DNA of 64,000 nucleotides, taken from the NCBI GenBank assembly GCA_947494145.1, contig CANLTZ010000004.1, positions 248,001 through 312,000 of the forward strand, written 5' to 3'. A model generated the notes under the pieces. The model was not told the origin of the DNA. It worked only from the letters and a program-made list of their open reading frames with translations, and did not search any database. The translations under genes were made by a program, and so were the position numbers. Positions 17,264 to 26,543 of the stretch are shown piece after piece. Source of the stretch: an uncultured Jannaschia sp. Lineage in GTDB: Bacteria; Pseudomonadota; Alphaproteobacteria; Rhodobacterales; Rhodobacteraceae. How positions within the stretch are numbered: position 1 is the stretch's first letter; each line of letters opens with the position of its first letter.

Positions 17264-18919
17264 TCAGACGTCGCGTCGCACTTTCCGACAAAGCAGGATC
17301 ACCGGCAAAAGCCCAATTCCCACAATCACGAGCGACGGGACAGCCGCGCCTTCCAGCCGTTCATCGGCGGCCAGCCGGAACGCCTGCACGGCCAACGTGT
17401 CATAGTTGAACGGTCGCATGATCAGTGTTGCGGGCAGTTCCTTCATCACATCGACGAAGACGATCAGTGCCGCGGTCAGGACGGCTGGCGTCATCAAGGG
17501 CAGGTGGACACGCCGCACGGTGCCGAAGGCGGATTGCCCAAGCACCCGGCTGACCGAATCGAGGTTGCGCCCAATACCCGCCGCCCCAGATTCGTAGGCC
17601 CCAATCGCAGCCGCCAGGAACCGGACCATATAGGCGGCCACCAGCAGCCAGATCGACCCCGTCACCAGCAGCCCTGTCGAAATGTCGAATGTGGCGCGCA
17701 TCCAGGCATCCAGCGCGTTGTCGAACGCGGCGAAGGGCACAAACAACCCCACCGCAATCACGCCCCCCGGCACCGCGTAGCCCAGCCGGGCGACATAAAC
17801 CGCCGCGTTCGATGCGCTGCCCGGCTGCAAGCGCTGGAAGCTGCCCAGAAGGATCGCTGCAACAACGGTCACCCCTGCCGCCACAGATGCCAGCGTCAGC
17901 GAATTCAGGATGAAACGCACATAGCGCGATGACGTCAGGTCTTGTTCAGACCCGATGGCCATGACCGCAAGCGCGGCAACCGGAAGGACCACGCCAAGCA
18001 GGACGGGTATGGCACACAGGATAGTGGCCCCTGCAGCCCGGAGGCCGTTTAACGGGATCCGGTCCATCCGTTCATAGCGCCGCCCGGCATAACGCGCCCC
18101 GCCCCGTCCGCTGCGTTCCAGCAGGGCCAGAAGCAAGGCGAAGGCCAGCAGCCCGAGGGCCAGTTGCGCGGCAGCACCCCGGTCGGCCAGGGTGAACCAG
18201 CTTGTGTAGATGCCCGTCGCGAAGGTCTGAACGCCGAAATGCGCGACGGTGCCGAAGTCGGCGATGGTTTCCATCGTGGCGAGCAGCACGCCCGAGGCGA
18301 TGGCGGGCCGCGCCATGGGCAACGACACGCGGAAGAATGTGGCCGTGGCTGAGCTGCCCAGCGTGCGGGCGGCCAGGAAGGTTGCCGCGCTTTGGGCCCC
18401 GAAAGCGGCACGCGCCAGCAAGTAGACATAGGGGTACAGCACAAGGACCAGCATCGCCGCTGCTCCGCCCAAGCTGCGGATTTCGGGGAACCAGTAGTCG
18501 CGCGGCCCCCATCCCGTCACGTCCCGAAGCACGGTCTGCACCATGCCTGGATGGTCCAGCACGTGGGTGTACGCATAAGCCAAGACATAGGCAGGGAAGG
18601 CCAGCGGCAGCACCAGCGCGATTTCCAACCAGCGGCGTCCTGGGAAATCGCACATCGCCACCAGCCACGCCGTTCCTGACCCGACGGCGAAGGTGCCGAG
18701 CGCCACAAGCAACACAAGGGCAAGCGTGTTGCCGATGTATCCGGGCAAGACCGTATCGGCCAATTGGCGAAACGTGCCGAGATCCGAGGTGAGCGCCACA
18801 AGCGCCACCGCCGCCAAAGGCAAGGCACAAACGACCGCGATCAGGATGGCGCTTGCCCCAAGGCCCGACACCCCACCGCGTATCACGCGCCGCACGATAT
18901 GTTCGTTCACCACAGTCAC
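17264..18919 (-). CDS. fbpB: Ferric iron ABC transporter permease, double-length
   Basis: This is a membrane permease of 551 residues made of two fused permease halves, the usual form of FbpB/SfuB. Each half has its ATPase-contact loop (AARTLGSSATATFFRVSLPM and SRVLGQSAFGTVRRVHLPLM). About twelve hydrophobic segments can be counted. The start is ambiguous because GTG codons occur at 18919, 18913 and 18910; AAGG best fits 18913. A perfect 17-bp inverted repeat (18914-18930) overlaps this start region. It is convergent with fbpA, so the two are not one operon; the ATPase must be elsewhere. Confidence 0.92.
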   Translation of the reverse strand: MTVVNEHIVRRVIRGGVSGLGASAILIAVVCALPLAAVALVALTSDLGTFRQLADTVLPGYIGNTLALVLLVALGTFAVGSGTAWLVAMCDFPGRRWLEIALVLPLAFPAYVLAYAYTHVLDHPGMVQTVLRDVTGWGPRDYWFPEIRSLGGAAAMLVLVLYPYVYLLARAAFGAQSAATFLAARTLGSSATATFFRVSLPMARPAIASGVLLATMETIADFGTVAHFGVQTFATGIYTSWFTLADRGAAAQLALGLLAFALLLALLERSGRGGARYAGRRYERMDRIPLNGLRAAGATILCAIPVLLGVVLPVAALAVMAIGSEQDLTSSRYVRFILNSLTLASVAAGVTVVAAILLGSFQRLQPGSASNAAVYVARLGYAVPGGVIAVGLFVPFAAFDNALDAWMRATFDISTGLLVTGSIWLLVAAYMVRFLAAAIGAYESGAAGIGRNLDSVSRVLGQSAFGTVRRVHLPLMTPAVLTAALIVFVDVMKELPATLIMRPFNYDTLAVQAFRLAADERLEGAAVPSLVIVGIGLLPVILLCRKVRRDV

Positions 18920-18930
18920 CTTGGGTGACT
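18914..18930. promoter_or_regulatory. Inverted repeat overlapping the fbpB start
   Basis: AGTCACC-TTG-GGTGACT is a perfect 7-bp-arm inverted repeat covering the first possible start codon and the ribosome binding site of the permease gene. It could be an operator or an RNA hairpin that hides the start. No known iron-regulator motif was matched. Confidence 0.4.
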
Positions 18931-19069
18931 AACTGCCACCATTGGCCGGTGCAACTTGGATGCGTCGTTGGGTTTCGGGCCATTCCTTTGGGCGGGGCGC
19001 GGCGAAAACAAAGTGCGAACACATGACGAGATTGATTGATAATGATCATTTGATAGCGTTTTGCACAAT

Positions 19070-19083
19070 GAAATGACCATTTC
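19070..19083. promoter_or_regulatory. Palindrome upstream of the DeoR-type regulator
   Basis: GAAATG-AC-CATTTC has perfect 6-bp arms and lies about 50 bp before the regulator start at 19135. The region 18920-19134 also holds AATGATCATT at 19041. Autoregulation is a reasonable inference. Confidence 0.4.
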
Positions 19084-19134
19084 TGCGTGGACGAGAGCAG
19101 GCCTTCTCCCATCTTTTCAATCTCGGGAGGAAAA

Positions 19135-20898
19135 ATGATCAAAGATCGTCGCCAGCAACGGATACTGGAGATCTTGACGGCCGAAGGGTCGGTCGAAATT
19201 TCAGAGCTATCTCGCGTCATGCCCGAGGTCTCGCAGGTGACCCTGCGCCGGGATATCGCCGAGCTTGCCGAGGCCGGCGCTTTGCGGCGCACCCATGGCG
19301 GCGCCGTTCTGCCCGATGCGGCGATCCTGAAGCATCCGTCGACCGAGCCGCCGCGTGTCCTGGCCGGTGTGGATGAAATGGATGCAGTCATCCTGCCCCC
19401 CGTCCTTGGTCGCGGGGGGGACGCCTTGCGGCGTCATATCATCCGGCGGGCGATTCCCTTCCTGGCCGAAAGCGCTCAGCAGAAGGGCGGCACATATCTC
19501 GGGCCCGACAATTACGGGGCGAGCTTCGAACTTGGTCATCTGGCGGCGGCCAACGAAACGGGTCGGGGCCGGCTGCGCGTTCTGACTATCGGCCAGCCGG
19601 AACTGGACAACACCCGTGCGCGGGTCGATGGCTTCGTGGCCGGCCTGCGGGATGCCTATACAAAGCCGATCGAGATGGTCGCGATAAACGGCCAAGGCAA
19701 TTACCGTGTTGCGCTGCGCGTGGCGACGGACGCGTTTTCCACAGGCGCGCCCTTCGACGTGGTTTTTGCGGTCAACGACCACACCGCCGTCGCGGGTGCG
19801 GAGGCCGCGGCACGCCACGACGCCGATGTCGCGCTTTACGCAACCGGCGGTGAGAACCCCGATTTCGTCGCACAAGTTGCCGATGGTGGTGCGCTGCGCG
19901 CAGTGGCAGCCTTCTTTCCCGAAGTCGTGGGCGCCATTGCCATCGACCGCGTGGCGGCAGCGCTCGACACCGGGGCCGCACCCGAGAAGGCGGTGACACC
20001 CCACGCGATCATCACGGCCGACACACTCGAAACGTATTTTGCGCCAGGGCCGAATGGTTGGAGACTTCGCGACACCTGCCTGTCGGATATGGTCGGGCCG
20101 CCCGTGGCCCGCCGGATCGGGTCGCGCAGGGCGCGGATCGGATTCATGCCGCATTTCCCGGCCCATGATTGGTATCGGGCCATGATCCAGGCGATGCAGG
20201 TTCGAGCCGCCAAGCTACAGTTGGACTTAGTTGTGACACCGCCGCATCAGGGGATCTCCGCCGAGATCTCTCGTCTGCGGACGGAGATCGCGAAGCTTGC
20301 CGCCACGACATTGCAGGCGGGCGAAACCATTGTCCTGGGTGAAGGTGAAGCGACGCTTTGCTTGGCCGGGGAAATCCGCCGGATTGCGTTTGCCGAAACT
20401 GGCCGACTGTCAGGGCTGACGGTCATCACCAATGCGCTTGATGTCCTCTTCCGACTGGAAGGCGCGCCGGGGATCAAGACGCTCATGACCAGCGGCGAAT
20501 ATCAGGCCGCTGACCGCTGCCTTGTCGGCCCAAGCCTTGGTGCGATTTTCGAGCGGGTGCGCGCCGATCGCGCCTTTCTGTCGGTCGCTGGCGTGTCGCA
20601 TCGCTTTGGCGCGTCGGCGTTGGATGAACGCTTGGCCCTGGCTGGTTCGCGGCTGGGCGACGCGGCGCGGCAGACCATCGTTCTAGCCGACCACACCTTG
20701 ATCGGAGCAGACGCAAACCACCGGATTTTGCGCATTGAAGAGGTGGACATGGTGATCACCGATGACGGGACCATGCCCGCCGACCGACAGGCACTGCGCG
20801 CCACCAATGTTGAAGTCCTCGTGGCCGGTGACGAAGCCGATGCGCCCGCCCCTGGGACATTACCGATGGCCCGCGGTCGCGCCCGACGGCTCAACTAG
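19135..20898 (+). CDS. DeoR-type regulator with embedded periplasmic-binding-like sensor
   Basis: This 587-residue protein is about twice the length of a DeoR regulator. Residues 1-60 are a DeoR helix-turn-helix (RRQQRILEILTAEGSVEISE, VTLRRDIAEL). Residues about 80-310 are most of a PBP1-type sugar-sensor domain (DAVILPPV, YLGPDNYGASFELGHLAA, FDVVFAVNDHTAVAGAEAA). Residues about 330-365 (RIGFMPHFPAHDWYRAMIQA) look like the first strand and helix of such a domain, placed after the rest. Residues about 370-587 are a DeoR C-terminal sensor ending with a SVAGVS region and a VLADHT segment. The start ATG follows GGGAGGAAAA. It precedes the sugar transporter operon, which it probably controls. Confidence 0.85.
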   Translation: MIKDRRQQRILEILTAEGSVEISELSRVMPEVSQVTLRRDIAELAEAGALRRTHGGAVLPDAAILKHPSTEPPRVLAGVDEMDAVILPPVLGRGGDALRRHIIRRAIPFLAESAQQKGGTYLGPDNYGASFELGHLAAANETGRGRLRVLTIGQPELDNTRARVDGFVAGLRDAYTKPIEMVAINGQGNYRVALRVATDAFSTGAPFDVVFAVNDHTAVAGAEAAARHDADVALYATGGENPDFVAQVADGGALRAVAAFFPEVVGAIAIDRVAAALDTGAAPEKAVTPHAIITADTLETYFAPGPNGWRLRDTCLSDMVGPPVARRIGSRRARIGFMPHFPAHDWYRAMIQAMQVRAAKLQLDLVVTPPHQGISAEISRLRTEIAKLAATTLQAGETIVLGEGEATLCLAGEIRRIAFAETGRLSGLTVITNALDVLFRLEGAPGIKTLMTSGEYQAADRCLVGPSLGAIFERVRADRAFLSVAGVSHRFGASALDERLALAGSRLGDAARQTIVLADHTLIGADANHRILRIEEVDMVITDDGTMPADRQALRATNVEVLVAGDEADAPAPGTLPMARGRARRLN

Positions 20899-20929
20899 GA
20901 CGACTTTCAACCAAGAACGGGAGGAACCA

Positions 20930-22138
20930 ATGAAAACAATTCTTTTGACCACTGCCGCCGCGCTGGGCCTGGCAAGTGCCGCCGCCGCGCAGGAGGTGAC
21001 GCTGCAATTTTGGGACAACCAGCAGACCGAAAGCGGCTTGTCCGAGTTTCAGCAAGCCGCCGTCGACCGCTTCATGGCCGAAAATCCCGACATTACGGTC
21101 GAGGTCACGACGATCCCCTATCCCGAATATCAGCAGCGCCTTCTGACGGCGGTGCAGGGTGGAAATGCGCCTGACATTGCGACACTCGACCAGATTTGGG
21201 TCGCGGCCTTCGCCCAGGCGGGCGCCGTGGCCGACCTAACCGACTTCGCGGCCGGTGCGGGGCTTTCGCGCGATGGCTTCTTCGGCGGCGCGTGGGACAG
21301 CGCTGTGGTCAATGACCGGCTTTATGGCATCCCGTTCAACGTCGATGTCTGGCAGTTCAGTTTCTACAACCAAGACCTGCTTGACGCGGCTGGCGTGGCC
21401 CCTGCCGATCTGACGACCTTCGATGGCCTGCGTACCGCGGCTGAGGCGCTGACGACGGACGGCCAGTTCGGTGTCGGCCTGTTCGGCCATCGCGGCGAGG
21501 ATACGGTTGTCGTCGTGAACTCGTTCATCTTCTCGAACGGGGGTGAAGTGCTCAACGCAGCAGGGGAATGTGCGCTGGATGAAGCGCCTGCGGTCGAGGC
21601 CATGGAATACTTGCAGGACCTGGCACAATTCGCACCCGACGGCATCCTGAACGCCAATTCCGGCACCATGCGTGAGCTGTTCCTCAACGGATCGCTCGCC
21701 ATTGAGTTCTGGCCCGCGTTGGAGCAGCCGACGCTGCAAGCCTCCGACATCAACTGGGGCTTCGTGAACGGCACCGCGGGCGCCTCCGGCACGGCTGTGG
21801 GCACCTTCGGCGGCTGGAACTTGGCCGTCTTCGAAAGCTCTGCCAACAAGGAAGCCGCGCAGAAATTCATCGAGTTCATGGTGCGTGAAGACGTCAATGG
21901 CGATGTTGTCGACCTGATCCCCGCCAATGTGGCCGCGGCCGAGGCCTTCCTGGCCGAAAACCGCGAAGGCCCCGAAGATATCCTGGCGCATCTGGGAAAT
22001 GCCAAGCCCCGCCCGCTGAGCGCACGCTATCTGGAGGTCGCAGAAATCCAGATGACCCTGTATCAGGACGTCTTTTCAGGTGCGAACGTGGCTGAAGCTG
22101 CCACTGCCGCTTGCGAAGATATCGACGCACTCAACTAA
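20930..22138 (+). CDS. Sugar ABC transporter substrate-binding protein
   Basis: This is a periplasmic binding protein of 402 residues with a clear signal peptide (MKTILLTTAAALGLASAAAA). The mature N-terminus EVTLQFWDNQQTESGLSEFQ and the segment GGNAPDIATLDQIWVAAFAQAG are typical of CUT1 binding proteins. The ATG at 20930 has GGGAGGAA upstream. It opens a tightly packed operon that carries two permeases, an ATPase and seven enzymes or enzyme-like proteins. The substrate is probably a carbohydrate or sugar acid, but the sequence does not say which. Confidence 0.93.
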   Translation: MKTILLTTAAALGLASAAAAQEVTLQFWDNQQTESGLSEFQQAAVDRFMAENPDITVEVTTIPYPEYQQRLLTAVQGGNAPDIATLDQIWVAAFAQAGAVADLTDFAAGAGLSRDGFFGGAWDSAVVNDRLYGIPFNVDVWQFSFYNQDLLDAAGVAPADLTTFDGLRTAAEALTTDGQFGVGLFGHRGEDTVVVVNSFIFSNGGEVLNAAGECALDEAPAVEAMEYLQDLAQFAPDGILNANSGTMRELFLNGSLAIEFWPALEQPTLQASDINWGFVNGTAGASGTAVGTFGGWNLAVFESSANKEAAQKFIEFMVREDVNGDVVDLIPANVAAAEAFLAENREGPEDILAHLGNAKPRPLSARYLEVAEIQMTLYQDVFSGANVAEAATAACEDIDALN

Positions 22139-22188
22139 GCCGAATTGGGCGGGGCCGTGTTTGCCCCGCCCGAACCAGGGCCTGATCG

Positions 22189-23076
22189 ATGAGCACACAA
22201 AACCGCTGGCTGATCTGGATCTTCCTCGCGCCGACCATGGTGCTGATGGGGGTGCTTCTCTATTATCCGATGATCGGCACGGTCGTGGAAAGCTTCTACG
22301 ACACGTCCTTTATCAGCCCCGAGCCGCGTTTCGTGGGCTGGGCGGTCTATGAAAAGGTCTGGAATTCGCGGCAATTCCCCCAGGTCGTCTGGAATTCCGT
22401 GGTCTGGACGCTGGGCGTTGTGCTTTTGCAGAACTTGTTGGGCTTCTTCGTGGCGATGTTGCTGAACCAGGGCCTACCGGCGCAGGGGATGTTACGCGCG
22501 CTGGTCCTGCTGCCCTTCGTTTTGCCCGGGGTGGTCACGGCCATTCTGTGGCGTTTCATGTATGACCCGCAACTTGGCCTGATCAACTCGCTGATGATCC
22601 GGCTGGGCTTGGTCGAAGACAATGCCGCTTGGCTTGCCTCGTCGGATACCGCCATGGCGGCCGTCATCTTCGTGGCCGTCTGGAAAGGGTTTCCCTTTTC
22701 GATGCTGATTTTCCTGGCCGCGTTGCAAAGCGTGGACCGGTCGCAACTGGAAGCCGCGACGCTCGACGGCGCCGGGCCCTGGCGACGGCTGATCGACGTG
22801 ACGCTGCCCGCGATCAAGCCGGTCATTCTGGTCAACGTGGTCCTGACGCTGATCTTGACCTTCAACTATTTCGATATTGTTTGGGTCATGACCCGCGGCG
22901 GGCCGCAGAATGCCACGCATATCTTCCCCACCCGCATATTCGAGACCGGCTTCGGCCAATTCCGCTTCGGGGAAGCGGCGGTCTATGGGGTCTTTTCCAT
23001 CCTGATCCTTGCGGTTCTGGCGGCGCTTTACGTCATCGTCCAGAAGACTGCCGACGGTCGGAGGCGGACCGCATGA
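22189..23076 (+). CDS. Sugar ABC transporter permease, MalF type
   Basis: This is an inner-membrane permease of 295 residues with six hydrophobic segments. The ATPase-contact loop reads EAATLDGAGPWRRLIDVTLPAIKPV, the usual EAA motif. The family start (NRWLIWIFLAPTMVLMGVLLYYPM) is clear. Its stop overlaps the next permease start in an ATGA. Confidence 0.93.
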   Translation: MSTQNRWLIWIFLAPTMVLMGVLLYYPMIGTVVESFYDTSFISPEPRFVGWAVYEKVWNSRQFPQVVWNSVVWTLGVVLLQNLLGFFVAMLLNQGLPAQGMLRALVLLPFVLPGVVTAILWRFMYDPQLGLINSLMIRLGLVEDNAAWLASSDTAMAAVIFVAVWKGFPFSMLIFLAALQSVDRSQLEAATLDGAGPWRRLIDVTLPAIKPVILVNVVLTLILTFNYFDIVWVMTRGGPQNATHIFPTRIFETGFGQFRFGEAAVYGVFSILILAVLAALYVIVQKTADGRRRTA

Positions 23077-23900
23077 CCCAGTCGCCCCAGACCCGCGCAG
23101 TTCTGATGCTGGCGCAAGTGATGCTCGCGCTATTTATCCTGATCCCGTTTTTCTGGATGCTGTCCGTCAGCCTGAAGCCCGCGACCGAGCCCTTCGCCAT
23201 TCCCGCCCGGCTTTGGCCCGCGGACCCGACCCTGGAAAACTACGTCACGGCCTTTCGTCCCGAATTTCGGACGTATTTCCTGAATTCCATGATCGTCAGC
23301 GGCTCCACCGTGGTGATCACGGTGACTTTGGCGCTTCTGGCGGCCTACAGCTTCGCGCGCGGCACATTGCTTATCCTGTCAGGATTGATGGCGCTGGTGG
23401 TGCTGGCCCAGATGTTTCCCCATTCGGCCATCATCATCCCGATCTACAAGCTGATGCGCGCGGCGGACCTGCTCAACACCTATGCGTCGCTCATCATTGC
23501 CTATGTTTCTGTCACGTTGCCTGTGGCGATCTGGATGCTGCGTGGCTTCCTTCTGAAGCTGCCGATCTCGCTAGAGGAAGCGGCGGCCATCGACGGGGCC
23601 GGCCCCTTGCGGATTTTCTTTGGCATCGTGGTGCCGCTGGCGCGGCCAGGCATCATTGCGACGGCAGTCTATGTGTTAATCGTGACCTGGCAGGAATTCC
23701 TGTTCGCGCTGTCCTTCACCTCGACGCAAGACATGCGAACCTTGCCCGTGGGGCTTAACGACTTCATCGGACAATACGGCATCCGCTATGGGGAATTGAT
23801 GGCGTCTTCCGTCATGGTGTCCATGCCCGTCATCGCGCTCTTCTTCTTTTTGCAACGCTACTTCGTGGCTGGCCTGACGGCTGGCGCGGTCAAAGGGTGA
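23073..23900 (+). CDS. Sugar ABC transporter permease, MalG type
   Basis: This is the second permease, 275 residues with six hydrophobic segments. The EAA loop is EEAAAIDGAGPLRIFFGIVVPLARP, and the C-terminus FFFLQRYFVAGLTAGAVKG is the typical end of MalG-type subunits. The ATG overlaps the preceding stop by 4 nt. It pairs with the MalF-type subunit and the ATPase encoded at 26544. Confidence 0.93.
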   Translation: MTQSPQTRAVLMLAQVMLALFILIPFFWMLSVSLKPATEPFAIPARLWPADPTLENYVTAFRPEFRTYFLNSMIVSGSTVVITVTLALLAAYSFARGTLLILSGLMALVVLAQMFPHSAIIIPIYKLMRAADLLNTYASLIIAYVSVTLPVAIWMLRGFLLKLPISLEEAAAIDGAGPLRIFFGIVVPLARPGIIATAVYVLIVTWQEFLFALSFTSTQDMRTLPVGLNDFIGQYGIRYGELMASSVMVSMPVIALFFFLQRYFVAGLTAGAVKG

Positions 23901-23905
23901 TCCAC

Positions 23906-24679
23906 ATGGCCTTGATCGAAATATCTGACCTCGCCCCCGGGATCCGGCAGCTTCTGTTCAACCGGCCCGACAAGCTCAACGCGCTGTCGACCCCGTTGAT
24001 GGGGGAATTCGACGCCGCCCTCGATGCCGCGGCAGAAGACCCGGAGGTGCGGGTTATTGTGTTGCGCGGGGCCGGGGGGAAGGCTTTCGTGGCGGGGGCT
24101 GATATCGCGGAATACCAGGGCGACAAACGGGCCGCGTTCATCGCGTATCAGATGAATTCCCGCCGCGTCTTCGACAAGCTGGAACGTCTGCCGAAACCGG
24201 TGATCTGCGCCATCGACGGCTTCGCCTTGGGCGGCGGGTTCGAGATCGCGCTTTGCTGCGACATCCTTCTGGTGACGCCGGATGCCCAGCTTGGCTTGCC
24301 CGAAGGGCGCCTGGGCCTTAGCCCTGGTGGTGGTGGTACGCAGCGATTGGTGCGCGCCGTTGGCAAATACGCCGCCTCGGACCTGATGCTGGCGGGGTGG
24401 CGCATGTCCGGCGCGCGCGCCCACGCCCTGGGCATCGCAGCCGATGTGACCGACGATCTGGACGCCGCAGTGCTCAAGCGTGCGCGCGCGTGCCTCAAGA
24501 TCGCGCCTTTGGCGCAGGCAGAGATGAAACGGCTGATGCGTGAAGGCGCCGACGCGCCCGTTGAGACGGCCAAGAGTTTTGAGCAGGAAGTGCTGTTCCG
24601 GCTCTATTCCACCGCTGACGGGCAGGAGGGGATCGACGCTTTCCTCGAAAAGCGCGACCCTGCGTTTCGGGGGGCCTGA
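23906..24679 (+). CDS. Enoyl-CoA hydratase/isomerase family protein
   Basis: This is a crotonase-fold protein of 257 residues. The oxyanion-hole region GGKAFVAGADIAEY is present, and both catalytic glutamates of true hydratases are kept, in ALGGGFEIALCCDI and LPEGRLGLSPGGGGTQRL. It should therefore add water to an enoyl-CoA, or catalyse the reverse. It starts 5 nt after the permease stop (a GTG at 23897 is an alternative start). A CoA-dependent enzyme directly behind sugar transporter subunits is unusual; the CoA-transferase at the end of the operon could supply its substrate. Confidence 0.9.
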   Translation: MALIEISDLAPGIRQLLFNRPDKLNALSTPLMGEFDAALDAAAEDPEVRVIVLRGAGGKAFVAGADIAEYQGDKRAAFIAYQMNSRRVFDKLERLPKPVICAIDGFALGGGFEIALCCDILLVTPDAQLGLPEGRLGLSPGGGGTQRLVRAVGKYAASDLMLAGWRMSGARAHALGIAADVTDDLDAAVLKRARACLKIAPLAQAEMKRLMREGADAPVETAKSFEQEVLFRLYSTADGQEGIDAFLEKRDPAFRGA

Positions 24680-24682
24680 CGG

Positions 24683-25444
24683 ATGGAGTTCGAAGGCAAA
24701 GTTGCCGTCGTCACCGGCGCCGCCCAAGGGATCGGTCGCGCCTGCGCCGAGGCGTTGCTGAGTGGTGGCGCTTCGGTCGTTCTGGCGGACCTTGATGCCG
24801 AAACCGGTAAGGTCGCCGCCGCCGAGTTGGGCGAACGCGCAACCTTCATCCCCACCGATGTGCGCCAGATGCCAGACATGGAGGCCATGGCCGACCTGGC
24901 GGTGTCCCGCTTTGGTGGGGTCGACATTCTGGTCAACAATGCTGCCCGCGCCATCAACGGCGTCGTCGATGAAATCGACGAGGCGACTTGGACCACGGTC
25001 ATCGACACAAACCTATCCGGCTATTGGCGGGCCATGCGCGTCTGCGTTCCCGAAATGCGCAAGCGGGGCGGCGGCGTGGTGGTCAATGTGTCGTCGGTCC
25101 AAGGCTTGCGCGGCTTTGCCGGGTGGCCCGCCTATGCTGCCGCGAAGGGGGCAGTGAACGCGCTGACCGTCCAGACAGCGGTCGATCTGGCGCCGGCAGG
25201 CATCCGCGTGAACGCCGTGGCCCCGGGCACGATCCTGACACCCATGAACGAACGCATCTTCGCTGATTTGCCCGACGGCGGGGCGGCGCTGCGCGAAACT
25301 TGGAACCAAGCGCACCCAATTGGCCGGTTCGGGCATCCGCCCGAAGTTGCGGATGCAGTCGCTTATTTGGCATCGGACCGATCCAGCTTCATCACGGGTG
25401 AGGTCCTGCGCGTTGATGGCGGTTTGGCCATCAAGGGGGAATAG
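24683..25444 (+). CDS. Short-chain dehydrogenase/reductase
   Basis: This is an NAD(P)-dependent oxidoreductase of 253 residues. The classical SDR motifs are all present: VVTGAAQGIGRA (nucleotide binding), LVNNAA, the catalytic Ser in VNVSSVQG and YAAAKGA. A conserved Asp after beta-strand 2 (VLADLDAETGK) suggests NAD+ over NADP+. It could oxidise a hydroxyacyl-CoA made by the neighbouring hydratase or a sugar to its lactone for the SMP-30 protein. Neither can be decided from sequence. Confidence 0.9.
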   Translation: MEFEGKVAVVTGAAQGIGRACAEALLSGGASVVLADLDAETGKVAAAELGERATFIPTDVRQMPDMEAMADLAVSRFGGVDILVNNAARAINGVVDEIDEATWTTVIDTNLSGYWRAMRVCVPEMRKRGGGVVVNVSSVQGLRGFAGWPAYAAAKGAVNALTVQTAVDLAPAGIRVNAVAPGTILTPMNERIFADLPDGGAALRETWNQAHPIGRFGHPPEVADAVAYLASDRSSFITGEVLRVDGGLAIKGE

Positions 25445-26542
25445 ATGCCCGACGAATCCCAGGACGGATGGGCCATGGCCGAGGCAGGGGGGCAGCGCGT
25501 GGCGGTGGACCCCGCGCTCGGCAACATCCGTCTGTTGCGGTTCGAACAGGGCGCCCGCGTGATCGAGCCGCTGCATACGGCCCCCTGGCTGGATGAAGGG
25601 GACGACAGCCTGCCCCCCGATCTGATCCCGATCGAGCGCAAGCTTGCCGGTGACTTCTTTTGCGCGCCCTTCGGCGCCAATGATATGGCGCCCGCCCCGG
25701 CCCATGGCTGGTCCGCAAATTGCCCCTGGGATGTAACGGAGGGCAGGGCAGATACCTTGCGGCTGACCCTGCGGCGCCAGGTCTTCGGTGCGCAGATCGC
25801 CAAGACCCTTCTGATCGCAGCGGACGCGCCACTGCTGTATCAAACGCACGAGATCTCGGGCGGTGAAGGTGGGCTGACGGTCGCCCATCACCCGATGGTC
25901 CATCTGGCGGGGCTAGGGCGGTTTTCCTGCTCGCCCAAGCGCGCCATCCTCACATCCGACACCGTCTTGGAGCCGGGGCGCAACTGCCTCCAGCCGGGCG
26001 CGCGGGCCACGCGGCTGGGGGCCGTACCCGGCGCAGGGGGCGGGACGCTCGACCTGACGCATCTTCCCATCGGCGAAGCCCACGAAGACTTTGTCACGCT
26101 GGTTGAGGCCGCGGGGAACCTGCTCGGATGGTCTGCCATCTTGCGGCAGGCCGAAGACGATGTCGTCTTCTTCCTGAAGGCCCCCCATGTTCTGCCCATC
26201 ACCATGCTCTGGTATTCCAACGGTGGGCGCGATTATGCCCCTTGGAGCGGTCGTCACCTTGGCGTTCTGGGCGTCGAAGACGGATGCACCGCCGGCGCTG
26301 CGGGCCATGCTGCGGCCCTTGGCCCAAACGCCGTCTCGGACGAAGGCGTCCCGACAGCGCTGCACCTGTCCAATGATCGCACCCACCGCATTGCCCATGT
26401 GATCGGCGCCATCCCCCGCCCCGCGGGCTGGCAAGCGGTGACGGATATCCGGTTGGACGGCCCCACCCTCATTCTGGAAGGGGACGGCGGCGCGCCCGTC
26501 ACCTTGCCCTTCGCCGCCGATTTCTTCTCGGAGACTGTCTGA
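25445..26542 (+). CDS. Aldose 1-epimerase-like (galactose mutarotase fold) protein
   Basis: This 365-residue protein resembles the aldose-epimerase/DUF4432-type sugar-binding fold, with the block MLWYSNGGRDYAPWSGRH and the preceding HHPMVHLAGLGRF. There is no signal peptide, so it is cytoplasmic. It starts immediately after the SDR stop. It might interconvert anomers or bind the incoming sugar. Assignment beyond the fold is tentative because catalytic residues were not mapped. Confidence 0.65.
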   Translation: MPDESQDGWAMAEAGGQRVAVDPALGNIRLLRFEQGARVIEPLHTAPWLDEGDDSLPPDLIPIERKLAGDFFCAPFGANDMAPAPAHGWSANCPWDVTEGRADTLRLTLRRQVFGAQIAKTLLIAADAPLLYQTHEISGGEGGLTVAHHPMVHLAGLGRFSCSPKRAILTSDTVLEPGRNCLQPGARATRLGAVPGAGGGTLDLTHLPIGEAHEDFVTLVEAAGNLLGWSAILRQAEDDVVFFLKAPHVLPITMLWYSNGGRDYAPWSGRHLGVLGVEDGCTAGAAGHAAALGPNAVSDEGVPTALHLSNDRTHRIAHVIGAIPRPAGWQAVTDIRLDGPTLILEGDGGAPVTLPFAADFFSETV

Positions 26543-26543
26543 C

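Noticed and set aside
19041-19050. AATGATCATT as a Fur-type iron box for the divergent fbpB
   Set aside because: Too short and lacking the flanking symmetry of known alphaproteobacterial Fur, Mur or RirA sites.
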